NCBI GenBank assembly: GCA_021797735.1
Contig: JAJZZE010000021.1
Location: 47,069-111,068 of the forward strand
Reading direction: 5' to 3'
Source of the DNA: Thermoplasmata archaeon
GTDB lineage: Archaea; Thermoplasmatota; Thermoplasmata; Thermoplasmatales; Thermoplasmataceae
Length of the DNA stretch: 64,000 nt
Made by a program: the position numbers and the translations under genes. Below the pieces are notes generated by a model. It worked only from the letters and a program-made list of their open reading frames with translations, did not search any database and had not been told where the DNA came from. Numbering within the stretch: position 1 is the first letter of the stretch; every line of letters starts with the position of its first letter. Shown one piece after another: positions 1 through 8,878 of this stretch.

Positions 1-325
1 TTATCGACCTTTTCATCCATCTCATTTATCCTTTTGTCCACATTATCCTTTGTATACGTTTTGTCTCTTGCATTCCATGCCTTGACCTTCGTTCCATCTA
101 TTGCAACGGTCTTCCCGCCCCATCCTTCAGCACTGAGAACCTGAAACCCATTGCAGAAAGATCAAGGCTGTCAACAAAGGTATCCATGAATATGGCTGGA
201 TTGTCATTTTCAATATAGTTCTCAATCATGTCTGGAAGAAGTAATAGCTGTCTTCTGCCTGTACCGGAAACATATGATCCACTCATCACACCGTATATTA
301 CGGCTTCATAAATAAACCTATCCAT
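1..325 (-). mobile_element. Transposase remnant (IS1182-like), internally deleted and cut by the window edge
   Basis: The minus strand reads a 75-codon segment from an ATG at 325 that carries the N-terminal pattern of IS1182-type transposases (FVDSLDLSAMGF followed by GRP). It then stops. A second frame from about 120 down to 1 carries the DDE-domain segment GGKTVAIDGTKVKAWNARDK and a coiled-coil-like lysine/aspartate tail. In intact family members roughly a hundred residues separate these two blocks, so this copy has an internal deletion plus a frame change and is not functional. The rest lies outside the window. The family assignment is from remembered motifs; a related DDE family cannot be excluded. 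Confidence 0.7.
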
Positions 326-356
326 TCATGAAGGCGTAAAACACAGGGTATTGTAA

Positions 357-992
357 TTTTCACACAGTCTCGATCATGTATGGCATGATCCGTTTATCTG
401 GATTTCAGGCAATAAAGAATATTCCCAACTTTTTATCGATGAAATTCCTACAGAATCTGTAATTATATCCTCGTGCGATTTATCTCTAGAACTTACCAAA
501 AAATTTAACAATATCAATACTTTTATTGAAAATATTATGGTACATGATGGAGCCATGGATGCTGTTAATATTGATGGTGTAAGGAAATTAACTACTAATG
601 ATGCATTGCAGTCCTTAAAATTGAATGTTGATATAAAAAACAGCAATAAAATTTTAACTCAACTAATAAGCAATGAGGAAAATTTTATCAGGGAAAGAAT
701 ATGTTTCGGTAAATTCATTGATGAAAAACTCGTTTCACGCGGTGCTATAATGTCTATTGCCGGCAACTATGCATCTGTTGGTGCTTTTTATACAATAGAA
801 ACTGAAAGAAAAAAAGGCTATGCGTCGGATATAATAAAAGCAACAATAATGGAAGCATCACGGCATTCAAAAAATGCATGCTTATTTGTCCGGAATAACA
901 ATAGCAATGCAATTAATCTTTATAAAAAACTGGGTTTTATATGTACAGGTCATGCATGGTTCCACGATATAGGTACAGGCCTGAGCCCATAA
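357..992 (+). pseudogene. GNAT N-acetyltransferase, 5' end missing
   Basis: The C-terminal half is a clear GNAT fold: a beta4/alpha3 acetyl-CoA segment (FYTIETERKKGYASDI, around 801-836), then ACLFVRNNNSNAINLYKKLGF, the FR47-like end with the usual N..A..LYKKLGF signature. The frame stays open upstream of the first ATG (537) as far as position 357 and still reads like protein (WHDPFIWISGN), but contains no ATG, GTG or TTG at a plausible place before a stop at 354-356. The transposase remnant ends just upstream, so the element probably removed the promoter and first codons. If 537 is used as a start, a 151-residue protein lacking its N-terminal domain would result. Substrate unknown. Confidence 0.6.
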
Positions 993-1004
993 TCAAGCAC
1001 ATCA

Positions 1005-1014
1005 TTTAAATATA
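1005..1014 (+). promoter_or_regulatory. TATA box of nagA
   Basis: TTTAAATATA lies about 23-28 nt upstream of the ATG at 1033. This is the spacing expected for a leaderless archaeal transcript starting at or next to the start codon. No Shine-Dalgarno sequence is seen. Confidence 0.5.
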
Positions 1015-1032
1015 GCCATATATTGAACTATT

Positions 1033-2199
1033 ATGTTGCAGAGGGAAAATAACAGCTTTGCCATAAAATTCGGGAGATTATTTAATTCCCATGGAGAATT
1101 TGATGATGGTTACCTTCTTATCAGAAATGGCATAATTGATGGAATATACAACAAAAATTATAGGAATTATGACCTGCTGGATTATTCTGGTAAAATCGTT
1201 GTACCTGGATTTATTGATATACACACACATGGTTATTATGGCATAGATGCAATGGATTCCAGCGAGGCTAGTATACATTATTGGGCGGGTAAGATTATGG
1301 AACACGGTGTAACCTCGTTTATACCTACAGGTGTTTCAGCCCCTTTTGATAAAATTAAAAATTTTTTAAAGAAAATAAACAATGTCATGAACAATTATAA
1401 CTATAATGAGTCAAGAATACTTGGGGCAAGGCTCGAAGGGCCATATATTAGTATAAATAAAAAAGGTGCGCACAATAAAAATTTTATCAGGGAAATTAAT
1501 ATGGAAGAAATAAATAATATAGCAGGTAATTATAATAATACATTGAAAATTATAGACATGGCACCTGAACTATATCAGTTTGATGATGCATTCAGTGTTT
1601 TAAGCAGGGCAAATATAATAGTATCTGCAGGTCATACCGATGCAGATTTTCTTACATCGTTTCATGCCTTTAAAATTGGTGTCGGACTCATAACTCATTT
1701 TTACAACGCAATGTCCCCATTTAATCACAGGAATCCTGGCATGGTCGGTGCGGGTTTTTTATCCAAAAATGTTTTTATTGAGTTAATATGTGATCTGCAT
1801 CATGTTTCAGGCGAGGCTATAAAGATTTTGGCTAATCAGGTGGGCTTATCCCGATTGATAATGGTAACGGATTCACTATCCATAGGCGATTCAGGCAAAA
1901 TTTATGGTGTACTTGGTGATATGAATATAGAACTTAAGGATAGTGTTGCATGGATTAGCGGTACCAATACAATTGCTGGCAGCATTTTAACGCCAGATAA
2001 GGCATTGAGGAATCTTGTCTCAATAGGAATAAGGCCAGTAAATGCAATTCCATCATTGACATCGATACCTGCAAATTTATTGGGATTATCTGATATAGGT
2101 GATATAATTCCCGGTAAAAAAGCTGATTTGTGTATACTTGATAATAATTTTAATGTGGATTCTACAATAATAGACGGGAAAATTTTGTATAGTAAATAA
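1033..2199 (+). CDS. nagA: N-acetylglucosamine-6-phosphate deacetylase
   Basis: Removes acetate from GlcNAc-6-phosphate to give glucosamine-6-phosphate, in the cytoplasm. The 388 residues match the usual NagA length. Amidohydrolase landmarks are all present: PGFIDIHTHG with H64/H66, metal-ligand E135 in LEGPYI, H201 in AGHTDAD, H222 in THFYNAMSPF, and the catalytic acid D280 in MVTDS. It is the first gene of the amino-sugar island, followed 38 nt later by the SIS-type deaminase that uses its product. In MurNAc catabolism it acts after MurQ, which is encoded at the other end of the island. Its base composition looks AT-rich by eye, like the rest of the island. Confidence 0.93.
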   Translation: MLQRENNSFAIKFGRLFNSHGEFDDGYLLIRNGIIDGIYNKNYRNYDLLDYSGKIVVPGFIDIHTHGYYGIDAMDSSEASIHYWAGKIMEHGVTSFIPTGVSAPFDKIKNFLKKINNVMNNYNYNESRILGARLEGPYISINKKGAHNKNFIREINMEEINNIAGNYNNTLKIIDMAPELYQFDDAFSVLSRANIIVSAGHTDADFLTSFHAFKIGVGLITHFYNAMSPFNHRNPGMVGAGFLSKNVFIELICDLHHVSGEAIKILANQVGLSRLIMVTDSLSIGDSGKIYGVLGDMNIELKDSVAWISGTNTIAGSILTPDKALRNLVSIGIRPVNAIPSLTSIPANLLGLSDIGDIIPGKKADLCILDNNFNVDSTIIDGKILYSK

Positions 2200-2237
2200 T
2201 ACAAAAGTATATTATTTATTTTATGATTATATAATAT

Positions 2238-3203
2238 ATGAATGATTCTAAGCATATAATGTTAGATGAAATTATAGAACAGAAAACTTTAATTAAAACT
2301 TTACCAGAAAAAATTGGAAATCAACTTTTAAACATTATCGACAGGATTAAAACCTCAGATATAATATATATTACAGGCAGTGGAACAAGCTATCATGCAT
2401 GCCTTATGCTGCAGTTGCTATTGAATAGGTTAAATATTAAATCTATTGCAATTCCAGCTTCAGAATTTAAATACTGGTTTAATGGTAAAATGTATAAAGA
2501 ATTAATGCTAATTATATTTAGCCAATCCGGTGAAAGTATAGATGCAATCAATGCAATGAATTACGGTAAATCTATAAATTTGTATACGGTAGGTATAACT
2601 AATGAGGATAGGAGTAAACTGTATACAGACTCAGATTATGGAATATGTACATACGCAGGCCATGAAAAGGCTTTGGCTGCCACAAAAAGTCATATGGCAC
2701 AGCTGATATGCAACCTTGAAATGTATTCAATGATTGCAAATCAAAAAATTGATTATAACAGTATAGATTTTGATTATATTTTAAATAATCTTGAAAAAAT
2801 AAGGCACATTGCATCGTTATTGCATAAATATGTAATATTCCTTGGTAGTGGATTGTTATATCCTGTAGCACTGGAAGCATCATTGAAAATGAAGGAGACA
2901 TCGGTTACAATTTCAGAAGGTTACGCTGTCAGGGAATTCCTACACGGCCCAATGGAAGTACTCGATGCAGATTTTACAATAGTTTTTTTAGGTGAATATG
3001 AAGATAAAAATAAACTGAACAATTTTGGGTCAAACATAATAGAAATATCAAGCAACAGTAACGATTTTAATATAAAAGGCAATAATGAACTAACCTCTAT
3101 ATTTGAATACTTGATGTTTATTCAGTTACTTTCATATTTTAATGCATTAAATAAAGATCTTGACCCGGATCATCCGGATAAATTAAATAAAATTGTAAAA
3201 TAA
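2238..3203 (+). CDS. SIS-domain glucosamine-6-phosphate deaminase (NagB-II/GlmD type)
   Basis: 321 residues with two SIS domains and no glutaminase domain. The first SIS has GSGTSYHACL and SQSGES (sugar-phosphate loops). The second has FLGSGLLYPVALEASLKMKE and REFLHGPMEVLD, typical of the isomerase half of GlmS. Proteins with only this half, next to nagA, are usually deaminating isomerases that turn glucosamine-6-phosphate into fructose-6-phosphate and ammonia. An AgaS-like isomerase or an unrelated ketose-sugar isomerase is the alternative. Context between nagA and nagZ favours the deaminase. ATG at 2238 follows closely on an AT-rich stretch with TATA-like sequence. Confidence 0.85.
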   Translation: MNDSKHIMLDEIIEQKTLIKTLPEKIGNQLLNIIDRIKTSDIIYITGSGTSYHACLMLQLLLNRLNIKSIAIPASEFKYWFNGKMYKELMLIIFSQSGESIDAINAMNYGKSINLYTVGITNEDRSKLYTDSDYGICTYAGHEKALAATKSHMAQLICNLEMYSMIANQKIDYNSIDFDYILNNLEKIRHIASLLHKYVIFLGSGLLYPVALEASLKMKETSVTISEGYAVREFLHGPMEVLDADFTIVFLGEYEDKNKLNNFGSNIIEISSNSNDFNIKGNNELTSIFEYLMFIQLLSYFNALNKDLDPDHPDKLNKIVK

Positions 3204-3230
3204 ATTTTTACATTATGCCATTATGAAAAG

Positions 3231-3440
3231 ATGCAGATACCTAATCATGATTACAGGAAACCGATGAAGAAAAGGTCTCTAAAGAAGATAGATTCCCATT
3301 GCAAAGAGCATGGAGTTTTATCACTATTTGCTGCCCTTTCTATGTACAGTGGTTCATACTGCAAGGAAATATTATTAACAGGTGAGGAAATAGATGCAAA
3401 TGAGGCAAAAGAAATAAATTTTTATATAAATAATAATTGA
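3231..3440 (+). CDS. Small protein of unknown function inside the amino-sugar island
   Basis: A 69-codon frame in the 244-nt gap between the SIS deaminase and nagZ, ending 7 nt before nagZ. It is basic at the start (KKRSLKKI), then has HCKEHGVLSLFAALSMYSG and a second SYCKE, giving two cysteines and two histidines spaced about 21 residues apart, and an acidic end. No signal peptide or clear membrane segment. I do not recognise the family. An internal ATG at 3264 would shorten it by 11 residues. Its tight fit into a same-strand gene series is the main reason to believe it is translated. Confidence 0.5.
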   Translation: MQIPNHDYRKPMKKRSLKKIDSHCKEHGVLSLFAALSMYSGSYCKEILLTGEEIDANEAKEINFYINNN

Positions 3441-3447
3441 GGCTGAT

Positions 3448-4842
3448 ATGCATAATGGTTATTTTATACAATCAGGCATAAGCGGAAATGATATAAACCA
3501 AATAAAAAATTTTCTTGGAAAGGTCAAGCCTTCTTCAATTATTCTGAATAAGAATAATTTTCATGGTTTAGTGGAATTAAAGAATATTATACACGAAATA
3601 AATCATTTTTATAAAATTGATCTGAATATTGATATTCCTTATTTTGCCATAGACCAGGAAGGTGGCAATGTTGTACGTATTATGGATATTGATTATATAC
3701 CCAGCAACTATGCACTTGGCAGGATCAACAACTTAAATTTAACACGTTATGCTGCCATGGTAACCGGCTTTAAATTAAATTCATATGGGATAAAATGGAA
3801 TCTGGCACCAGATCTTGATATATTAAAAAATACAGAAAATAAAGTCATACTGGAAAGGTCGTTCTCAAAGGATGTAATTACGGTAGCGGCTCATGGTGCT
3901 GCATATATAAATGGTATTAATAAATCTGGGGTGGCAGCAACAGCAAAACATTTTCCGGGTCATGGGTATGTAGAAGCGGATTCACATGAGATACTGCCTT
4001 CGGACGATAGATCGTACCCTGAGATTGAAAATGATATGTATCCATTTACCGTGGCAATTGCACATAATGTAAATGCCATAATGATGTCACATGTGCTATT
4101 TCCTGAAATAGATGACTATCCGGCATCATTATCATCCAAATTTTATTCTATACTGAGGAAAGATTTAAAATTTGGTGGTGTTATTATTACCGATTCGGTT
4201 AACATGAATGCCATTTCAAAAAATTACAGCATAAAGGAAATTGTGCACAATACCATAAGCAATGCCGATTTTATCGAATGTGTTGACACAGATATGGTGA
4301 TGGAAATACTTGAATGTATGAACCATACAGTAATTAATAATGCAGATCAAAAGGCAATGCGCATAAAAAACCTTATAATAAATAAAAAATTGGGTTATAA
4401 ACCACCGGAACATTTAATGAGCATCATATCATTTTTAAGTGTGGAATGGAAAAGAGTAAAAATATTGGACCCAGAAAAGGAAACATTACTCATTTTTATG
4501 CCTTATAACCTTACACGGGTTAATTCAAGCATAAACAATAATAACAGGCTTATATCGGAATTAAAAAAGTATAAAATGAAATATAATATAATAGATTTCG
4601 ATGGTTTTCAAAAATTTACTGAAAAGAATAAGCAGATTATATTTATAGGGCGTAATGAAGTTTTTCATAACAACTATAAAATTATAAATGAAAAATCGTT
4701 AAATAATGACTGTGTGTATGTATCAACCGGCATAGACAATGATACAGGATTATTAAATGATGATATAGGATATATATCGACATACAGCACAAAAATAGAT
4801 AATATAATCAATGCAATTTATAAAATATTTGGTTTTTCATAG
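3448..4842 (+). CDS. nagZ: Glycoside hydrolase family 3 beta-N-acetylglucosaminidase
   Basis: 464 residues. Carries the NagZ hallmark KHFPGHG (167-173) followed by the Asp-His dyad D178-S-H180 that supplies the general acid/base in NagZ enzymes. The nucleophile D249 sits in VIITDSVNMNA, and the substrate loop is FAIDQEGG. These features separate NagZ from beta-glucosidase-type GH3 enzymes. It would release GlcNAc from GlcNAc-MurNAc(-peptide) or other GlcNAc glycosides. No signal peptide is visible, so it should be cytoplasmic. The C-terminal 140 or so residues beyond the barrel resemble a reduced second domain; single-domain NagZ is near 340 residues. It follows the 69-codon frame by 7 nt and converges on amiE. 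Confidence 0.92.
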   Translation: MHNGYFIQSGISGNDINQIKNFLGKVKPSSIILNKNNFHGLVELKNIIHEINHFYKIDLNIDIPYFAIDQEGGNVVRIMDIDYIPSNYALGRINNLNLTRYAAMVTGFKLNSYGIKWNLAPDLDILKNTENKVILERSFSKDVITVAAHGAAYINGINKSGVAATAKHFPGHGYVEADSHEILPSDDRSYPEIENDMYPFTVAIAHNVNAIMMSHVLFPEIDDYPASLSSKFYSILRKDLKFGGVIITDSVNMNAISKNYSIKEIVHNTISNADFIECVDTDMVMEILECMNHTVINNADQKAMRIKNLIINKKLGYKPPEHLMSIISFLSVEWKRVKILDPEKETLLIFMPYNLTRVNSSINNNNRLISELKKYKMKYNIIDFDGFQKFTEKNKQIIFIGRNEVFHNNYKIINEKSLNNDCVYVSTGIDNDTGLLNDDIGYISTYSTKIDNIINAIYKIFGFS

Positions 4843-4848
4843 TCAATA

Positions 4849-5898
4849 TTAAAAATCCATAAATATTGTATTGTTTAATATTCTCCTGAAGTGCAAGATA
4901 TCTCTATTTTTTTTTGTTGGATATACCCTATTTGTCAGCAATATTGAAAACATATTATTACTTTTGTTAACAACAATAGATGTACCGGTAAATCCAGTAT
5001 GCCCGAAAGATCCATATGGTAAATAATCACCCATAAAGTTTGAATATCCATAAGCCTCAGATGGAGTTTCATACTTTGGTGTTTTTATCATCCACCCGCA
5101 ACCGAATACTCCATGTAAATATCCATTTTGCAAGGTTGTAAATATATCAACCGTTTTTGTTTTCAATATCTCACCATGTATGAATTTGTCAACAAATATT
5201 ATTAAATCGTTTATATCGCTGAATAAACCTGCATGGCCAGCAACCCCACCAAGGTAATATGAATTTTCATCGTGAACCTTTCCCCTTAATATACCGCGTT
5301 TTGTTTTTTCTGTTGGTGCTATTAGATCATTGTATTCCGGCTTATATGATATATTTTTAAGGTTCAACGGTCTGATAATTTCGTTAAGTGCAATATTATC
5401 AAGAGTGTCATTATACAAGTATTCTATTATAAACCCTAGCAAAATAAAATTTAAATCGCTATAAATTTCTTTTTTGTATATCTCTCCATTATATAACATA
5501 TCAATTGTTTTCAGATACGATTTTTTATTTCTACCAGTTAGATATAAAGGATATGTAGGTACAAATCCTGTACTGTGTGTTATTAATGATTTAATGGTAA
5601 TATCATCTATATTTGAGTTTTTTATAAATCCGATGGTCTTTAAATTATCCTCCATGCTTATTTTACCATTTTCAAGTAATTTGCCTATCAACGTAGTAAT
5701 TATAATGGGTTTGGTTAACGATGCAAGGTCATATATTGTATCATTTGTATATGTGAAATTCAGCTTGTCTATTGAACCAAATGAATTTTTATAGATTATT
5801 TTACGGTTTTTAACTATGCCAAGGGTAAGTCCATATGTAGCTTTTCTATAATTTTCACTTATAATTTTGTTTATTCTGTATAAAAAATCATTAAACAT
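4849..5898 (-). CDS. Beta-lactamase-fold serine hydrolase, AmiE-like muramoyl-peptide amidase candidate
   Basis: 349 residues. Class C beta-lactamase fold motifs are in order: S60-L-T-K63 (nucleophile and base), Y146-S-D in YSDLNFILLG, and H300-T-G. The family holds esterases, D-aminopeptidases and N-acetylmuramoyl-L-alanine amidase AmiE. The specific call comes from context: in Bacillus subtilis the gene order namZ-nagZ-amiE encodes a wall-recycling set, and homologues of all three are here. No signal peptide, so a cytosolic enzyme is predicted. It would strip the peptide from MurNAc before MurK and MurQ act. It converges with nagZ with only 6 nt between stops, and starts 30 nt from the end of the downstream kinase frame on the same strand. 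Confidence 0.7.
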   Translation of the reverse strand: MFNDFLYRINKIISENYRKATYGLTLGIVKNRKIIYKNSFGSIDKLNFTYTNDTIYDLASLTKPIIITTLIGKLLENGKISMEDNLKTIGFIKNSNIDDITIKSLITHSTGFVPTYPLYLTGRNKKSYLKTIDMLYNGEIYKKEIYSDLNFILLGFIIEYLYNDTLDNIALNEIIRPLNLKNISYKPEYNDLIAPTEKTKRGILRGKVHDENSYYLGGVAGHAGLFSDINDLIIFVDKFIHGEILKTKTVDIFTTLQNGYLHGVFGCGWMIKTPKYETPSEAYGYSNFMGDYLPYGSFGHTGFTGTSIVVNKSNNMFSILLTNRVYPTKKNRDILHFRRILNNTIFMDF

Positions 5899-5928
5899 AA
5901 ATAACTATATACTACGATTTATAAAAAT

Positions 5929-6948
5929 TTATTTAAAATATAGGTATTTATGCCTGGCATTTTCCGGAAGTTTATTTATATGATAATCTATTTGGTTTAT
6001 AATATAATTTATATCATTTTTATTAATATTTACATCATTATTATAAAGTGATAAAAGTATGGAACCAGCAACAGCATGATAACCGTATATTGGTTTTATA
6101 AATTCAGCATTGTCAATTTCGTTTAAAATATTTTCCTTCAATGCATTCCAGTAGAAATCTCCGGATCTATAAACACCACCATATCCACTGATAATAACAT
6201 TTTCGAATTTTAACCTGCGATTAAGAGATAATCCGCATTTCGCAGCCTCTTCTGCTGCATGTAAAATTATATCTTTTGCTATAATATCATTTTTTCTGGC
6301 TAAATCCGATACTATAACAGCCAGACCAGCAATTTCACGTACATTAATTCTGCTTTTATAAATAATGTTTACAAGGTCTCTACTATTTTTAATATTAAAA
6401 TTTTCCCTTATCCTATAATTCAGATTGGATTCGCTCGTATCCCTTAAATCATCAATCTGTGCGAATTCCTGCAGCGCCATTTTACCTATGTAAAAACCAC
6501 CACCCTCATCACCTATAAGCCAGCCCCATCCACTTGACCTTTCAAACACATTATTAAATTTGCCATAGGCAATCATTCCTGTTCCAGGAGCTATAACTAT
6601 ACCATTATCATTTAAAAATCTTGAAAAATATCCAGCTTCGCCATCATTATACAATTTATAATTTTTATTGCCCGAAATTTTTTTTACTATACTTTTTACT
6701 ATTTCTGTGGATTTATTTGAATCCTTTACGCCTGCCACGGCAAATATATATTCTAATATATTATCTTCATCCATAGCGGAAATTTTTAATGCATCATTTA
6801 TAGCCTTCCTTATGTTATAAATAGCCCTATAGATACCTATATTTCTATAATTTGATGGCCCGCTTACACCTATTGATATAATATTTTTATCATCATATAA
6901 TGCTGCTACAGTTTTCGTTGCTCCACCATCTATAGCAATTCTTATCAT
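5929..6948 (-). CDS. BadF/BcrA-type amino-sugar kinase (GlcNAc/MurNAc kinase candidate)
   Basis: 339 residues of the ASKHA superfamily. Phosphate-1 motif DGGATKT (7-13), phosphate-2 region APGTGMIAYG, the conserved glycine stretch GDEGGGFYIG, and an adenosine loop ISGYGG near residue 240. Relatives include N-acetylglucosamine kinase and MurK, which phosphorylates MurNAc and GlcNAc at position 6. It supplies the 6-phosphate that MurQ and NagA need, filling an obvious gap because no PTS is present. It shares a short intergenic region with namZ on the other strand and precedes the AmiE-like gene by 30 nt, suggesting a two-gene transcript. Confidence 0.8.
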   Translation of the reverse strand: MIRIAIDGGATKTVAALYDDKNIISIGVSGPSNYRNIGIYRAIYNIRKAINDALKISAMDEDNILEYIFAVAGVKDSNKSTEIVKSIVKKISGNKNYKLYNDGEAGYFSRFLNDNGIVIAPGTGMIAYGKFNNVFERSSGWGWLIGDEGGGFYIGKMALQEFAQIDDLRDTSESNLNYRIRENFNIKNSRDLVNIIYKSRINVREIAGLAVIVSDLARKNDIIAKDIILHAAEEAAKCGLSLNRRLKFENVIISGYGGVYRSGDFYWNALKENILNEIDNAEFIKPIYGYHAVAGSILLSLYNNDVNINKNDINYIINQIDYHINKLPENARHKYLYFK

Positions 6949-6998
6949 TGTAGGTATAAAGCTATAGTATATTTAAAAGTTGCATTTATAAAAAAAAT

Positions 6999-7007
6999 AA
7001 AATATAT
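6999..7007 (+). promoter_or_regulatory. TATA-like box of namZ in a divergent promoter region
   Basis: An A/T-only stretch with AAATATAT lies about 25 nt upstream of the ATG at 7025, consistent with a leaderless transcript. The whole 76-nt region between the kinase (minus) and namZ (plus) must hold promoters for both directions. A second candidate, TTTATA, lies at 6985-6990. Confidence 0.35.
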
Positions 7008-7024
7008 GTATTATATATTATTTA

Positions 7025-8206
7025 ATGTTAAAAATCGGACTCGATCATATAGAAGATATCAAAAATTTAGGTACAGGGAAAAAGGTAGGGTTAATAACAA
7101 ACCATACGGGTTTAAATAGCAATTTTGTTAGTAATATAACAATATTTAAAAGTTTATTTCAAAACTCATTTTTAAAAATTTTTACACCGGAACACGGTCT
7201 ATACGGGGCTGTTCAGGCTGGCGCAGATATCAGATCATATTACGATAATGACATTAAAATGAAAATTGTAAGTTTATACGGTAATGACAATAAGGATATT
7301 GACCCTGATAGTTCAATGAGGAAAAACGATACATCATATTTAAAAAAGAGCATGCCTTTTGATGAACTTAATGATATAGACATAATATTTTTTGATATAC
7401 AGGATATAGGTACGAGGATATATACTTATATTTCTACTATGATATTATCCATGAATAAATGCAGTAAAATGGATAAAGAATTTGTAATACTGGATAGGCC
7501 AAATCCAATTGGCAGAAGCATTGAAGGCCCGATTTTAATGTCATCGTTCAGATCGTTTATAGGCATAACAGAAATACCACTGAGGCATGGTATGACTGTA
7601 GGTGAAATCGGAAATTTTTATAATGATTTTTTTTTAAATTCATCTTTGAATTTGAAGGTAATAAAAATGGATAACTGGGATAAAAATTATTATAATTATA
7701 TGCCATGGATTATGCCATCACCCAATATGCCCACCTTAAATTCAGCAATTGTATATCCCGGCCAGGTAATGTTTGAAGGGTTAAATATATCAGAAGGCAG
7801 GGGAACAACCAAACCATTTGAAATAATTGCATCTCCATGGATAAACTCCTATAAACTTGCAAGAGAAATGAATTCATTAAACCTTGATGGCATAAAATTT
7901 GTTGAAATAAAACTTGTACCGCAATTTTCAAAATACAAATGTGAACTCTGTAATGGTGTATACCTGTGTATAACAGATTTTAATAAATATAAACCATATT
8001 ACACATCATTAAAGTTAATAGAAAAATTGCTTGAATTATCGCACAATGATATCATTTTTTATGATAAATATTTTGATATGGTAAACGGCACGGATAAAGT
8101 TAGGAAAGCATTAATCGAAGGAAAAAATATTGATGAACTTATTGGCAATATTGAAATATCCATTAATCGCTTTAAAGATAAAATCAGCAATATATTATTA
8201 TATTAA
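7025..8206 (+). CDS. namZ: Exo-beta-N-acetylmuramidase (DUF1343, GH171)
   Basis: 393 residues matching the YbbC/DUF1343 family throughout: VGLITNHTG near the start, FTPEHGLYG with E56, FDIQDIGTRIYTYISTM (123-139), ILDRPNPIG, LRHGMTVGE (186-194), and the family's longest signature around 265-290 with SPNMPTLNSAIVYPG, then FEGLNISEGRGTTKPFE. Bacillus NamZ cleaves MurNAc from the non-reducing end of peptidoglycan fragments. The acidic residues in the EHG and GMTVGE motifs are conserved. No signal peptide is visible, unlike secreted bacterial homologues, so an intracellular role on imported fragments is inferred. It overlaps the convergent YdcF-like gene by 9 nt. Confidence 0.9.
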   Translation: MLKIGLDHIEDIKNLGTGKKVGLITNHTGLNSNFVSNITIFKSLFQNSFLKIFTPEHGLYGAVQAGADIRSYYDNDIKMKIVSLYGNDNKDIDPDSSMRKNDTSYLKKSMPFDELNDIDIIFFDIQDIGTRIYTYISTMILSMNKCSKMDKEFVILDRPNPIGRSIEGPILMSSFRSFIGITEIPLRHGMTVGEIGNFYNDFFLNSSLNLKVIKMDNWDKNYYNYMPWIMPSPNMPTLNSAIVYPGQVMFEGLNISEGRGTTKPFEIIASPWINSYKLAREMNSLNLDGIKFVEIKLVPQFSKYKCELCNGVYLCITDFNKYKPYYTSLKLIEKLLELSHNDIIFYDKYFDMVNGTDKVRKALIEGKNIDELIGNIEISINRFKDKISNILLY

Positions 8207-8737
8207 ATTATTATATTTTTCAAGATTTTTTATCCTAATATCAATACTATTATCTAAGTTTTCATCAATAAATTTTTTATCCATAAGCCATTTTATTCTT
8301 TCAATTCCAGCGTAATCGGCATTCCATTTGGAACAATTTTTGCATTCTATTTCAATTCCCTTTAACAGTGAAGTAAATATATTGCATGCTCTTTTCATAT
8401 GGAAACATGATGTTACCAGTTTTAATTTTTTTGTTTTTATGTTAATATCATATAATAGTTCCATGGTATAAATTGCATTTCCAAGCGTATTCATGGATCT
8501 GGTCTCCATCAATATTCTATATTTATCAATGCCATTTTTAATTGCGTACTCTTTCATGATTTCTGCCTCGGATTTATTACATTTGCTATTTGTATAACCA
8601 CCACTGAATATTATATAATAATTGTTATCGGGCAAATTTTTTATTAGATCATCAACCCGGCTCCTCTGCATATCTGAGATGGTACAATCGTCATTGATTT
8701 TACATCCCAGCAAAACATAAAAATCTCCATCTACCAT
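8198..8737 (-). CDS. YdcF/SanA-like DUF218 protein
   Basis: 179 residues with the DUF218 pattern: a VLLGCKIN strand near the N-terminus, IIFSGGYTN, the acidic helix KSEAEIMKEYAIKNGI, ETRSMNTLGNAIY, and LVTSCFHMKRA. Bacterial members (YdcF, SanA, ElyC) are tied to envelope maintenance, although biochemical roles are poorly known. Here the membrane anchor common in bacterial versions is absent, so a soluble enzyme is likely. Its place between namZ and murQ suggests a link to amino-sugar or wall-fragment metabolism, but that is inference. Its end overlaps namZ's end by 9 nt. Confidence 0.75.
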   Translation of the reverse strand: MVDGDFYVLLGCKINDDCTISDMQRSRVDDLIKNLPDNNYYIIFSGGYTNSKCNKSEAEIMKEYAIKNGIDKYRILMETRSMNTLGNAIYTMELLYDINIKTKKLKLVTSCFHMKRACNIFTSLLKGIEIECKNCSKWNADYAGIERIKWLMDKKFIDENLDNSIDIRIKNLEKYNNLI

Positions 8738-8878
8738 TTAAAACATTATCAAATTGCAATTTATATATTTTTTGTTTTATATAATTTTTAATTTTATAAT
8801 GACCTGAAATCCAAACACTTATCAATGGTTTTAAAATTTATATCAAAAAAATTATATTATTGATGTTACTGGTTAATC

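Noticed and set aside
374..646. 90-codon frame on the minus strand
   Set aside because: Lies opposite the GNAT remnant in the usual antisense shadow pattern; no family resemblance.
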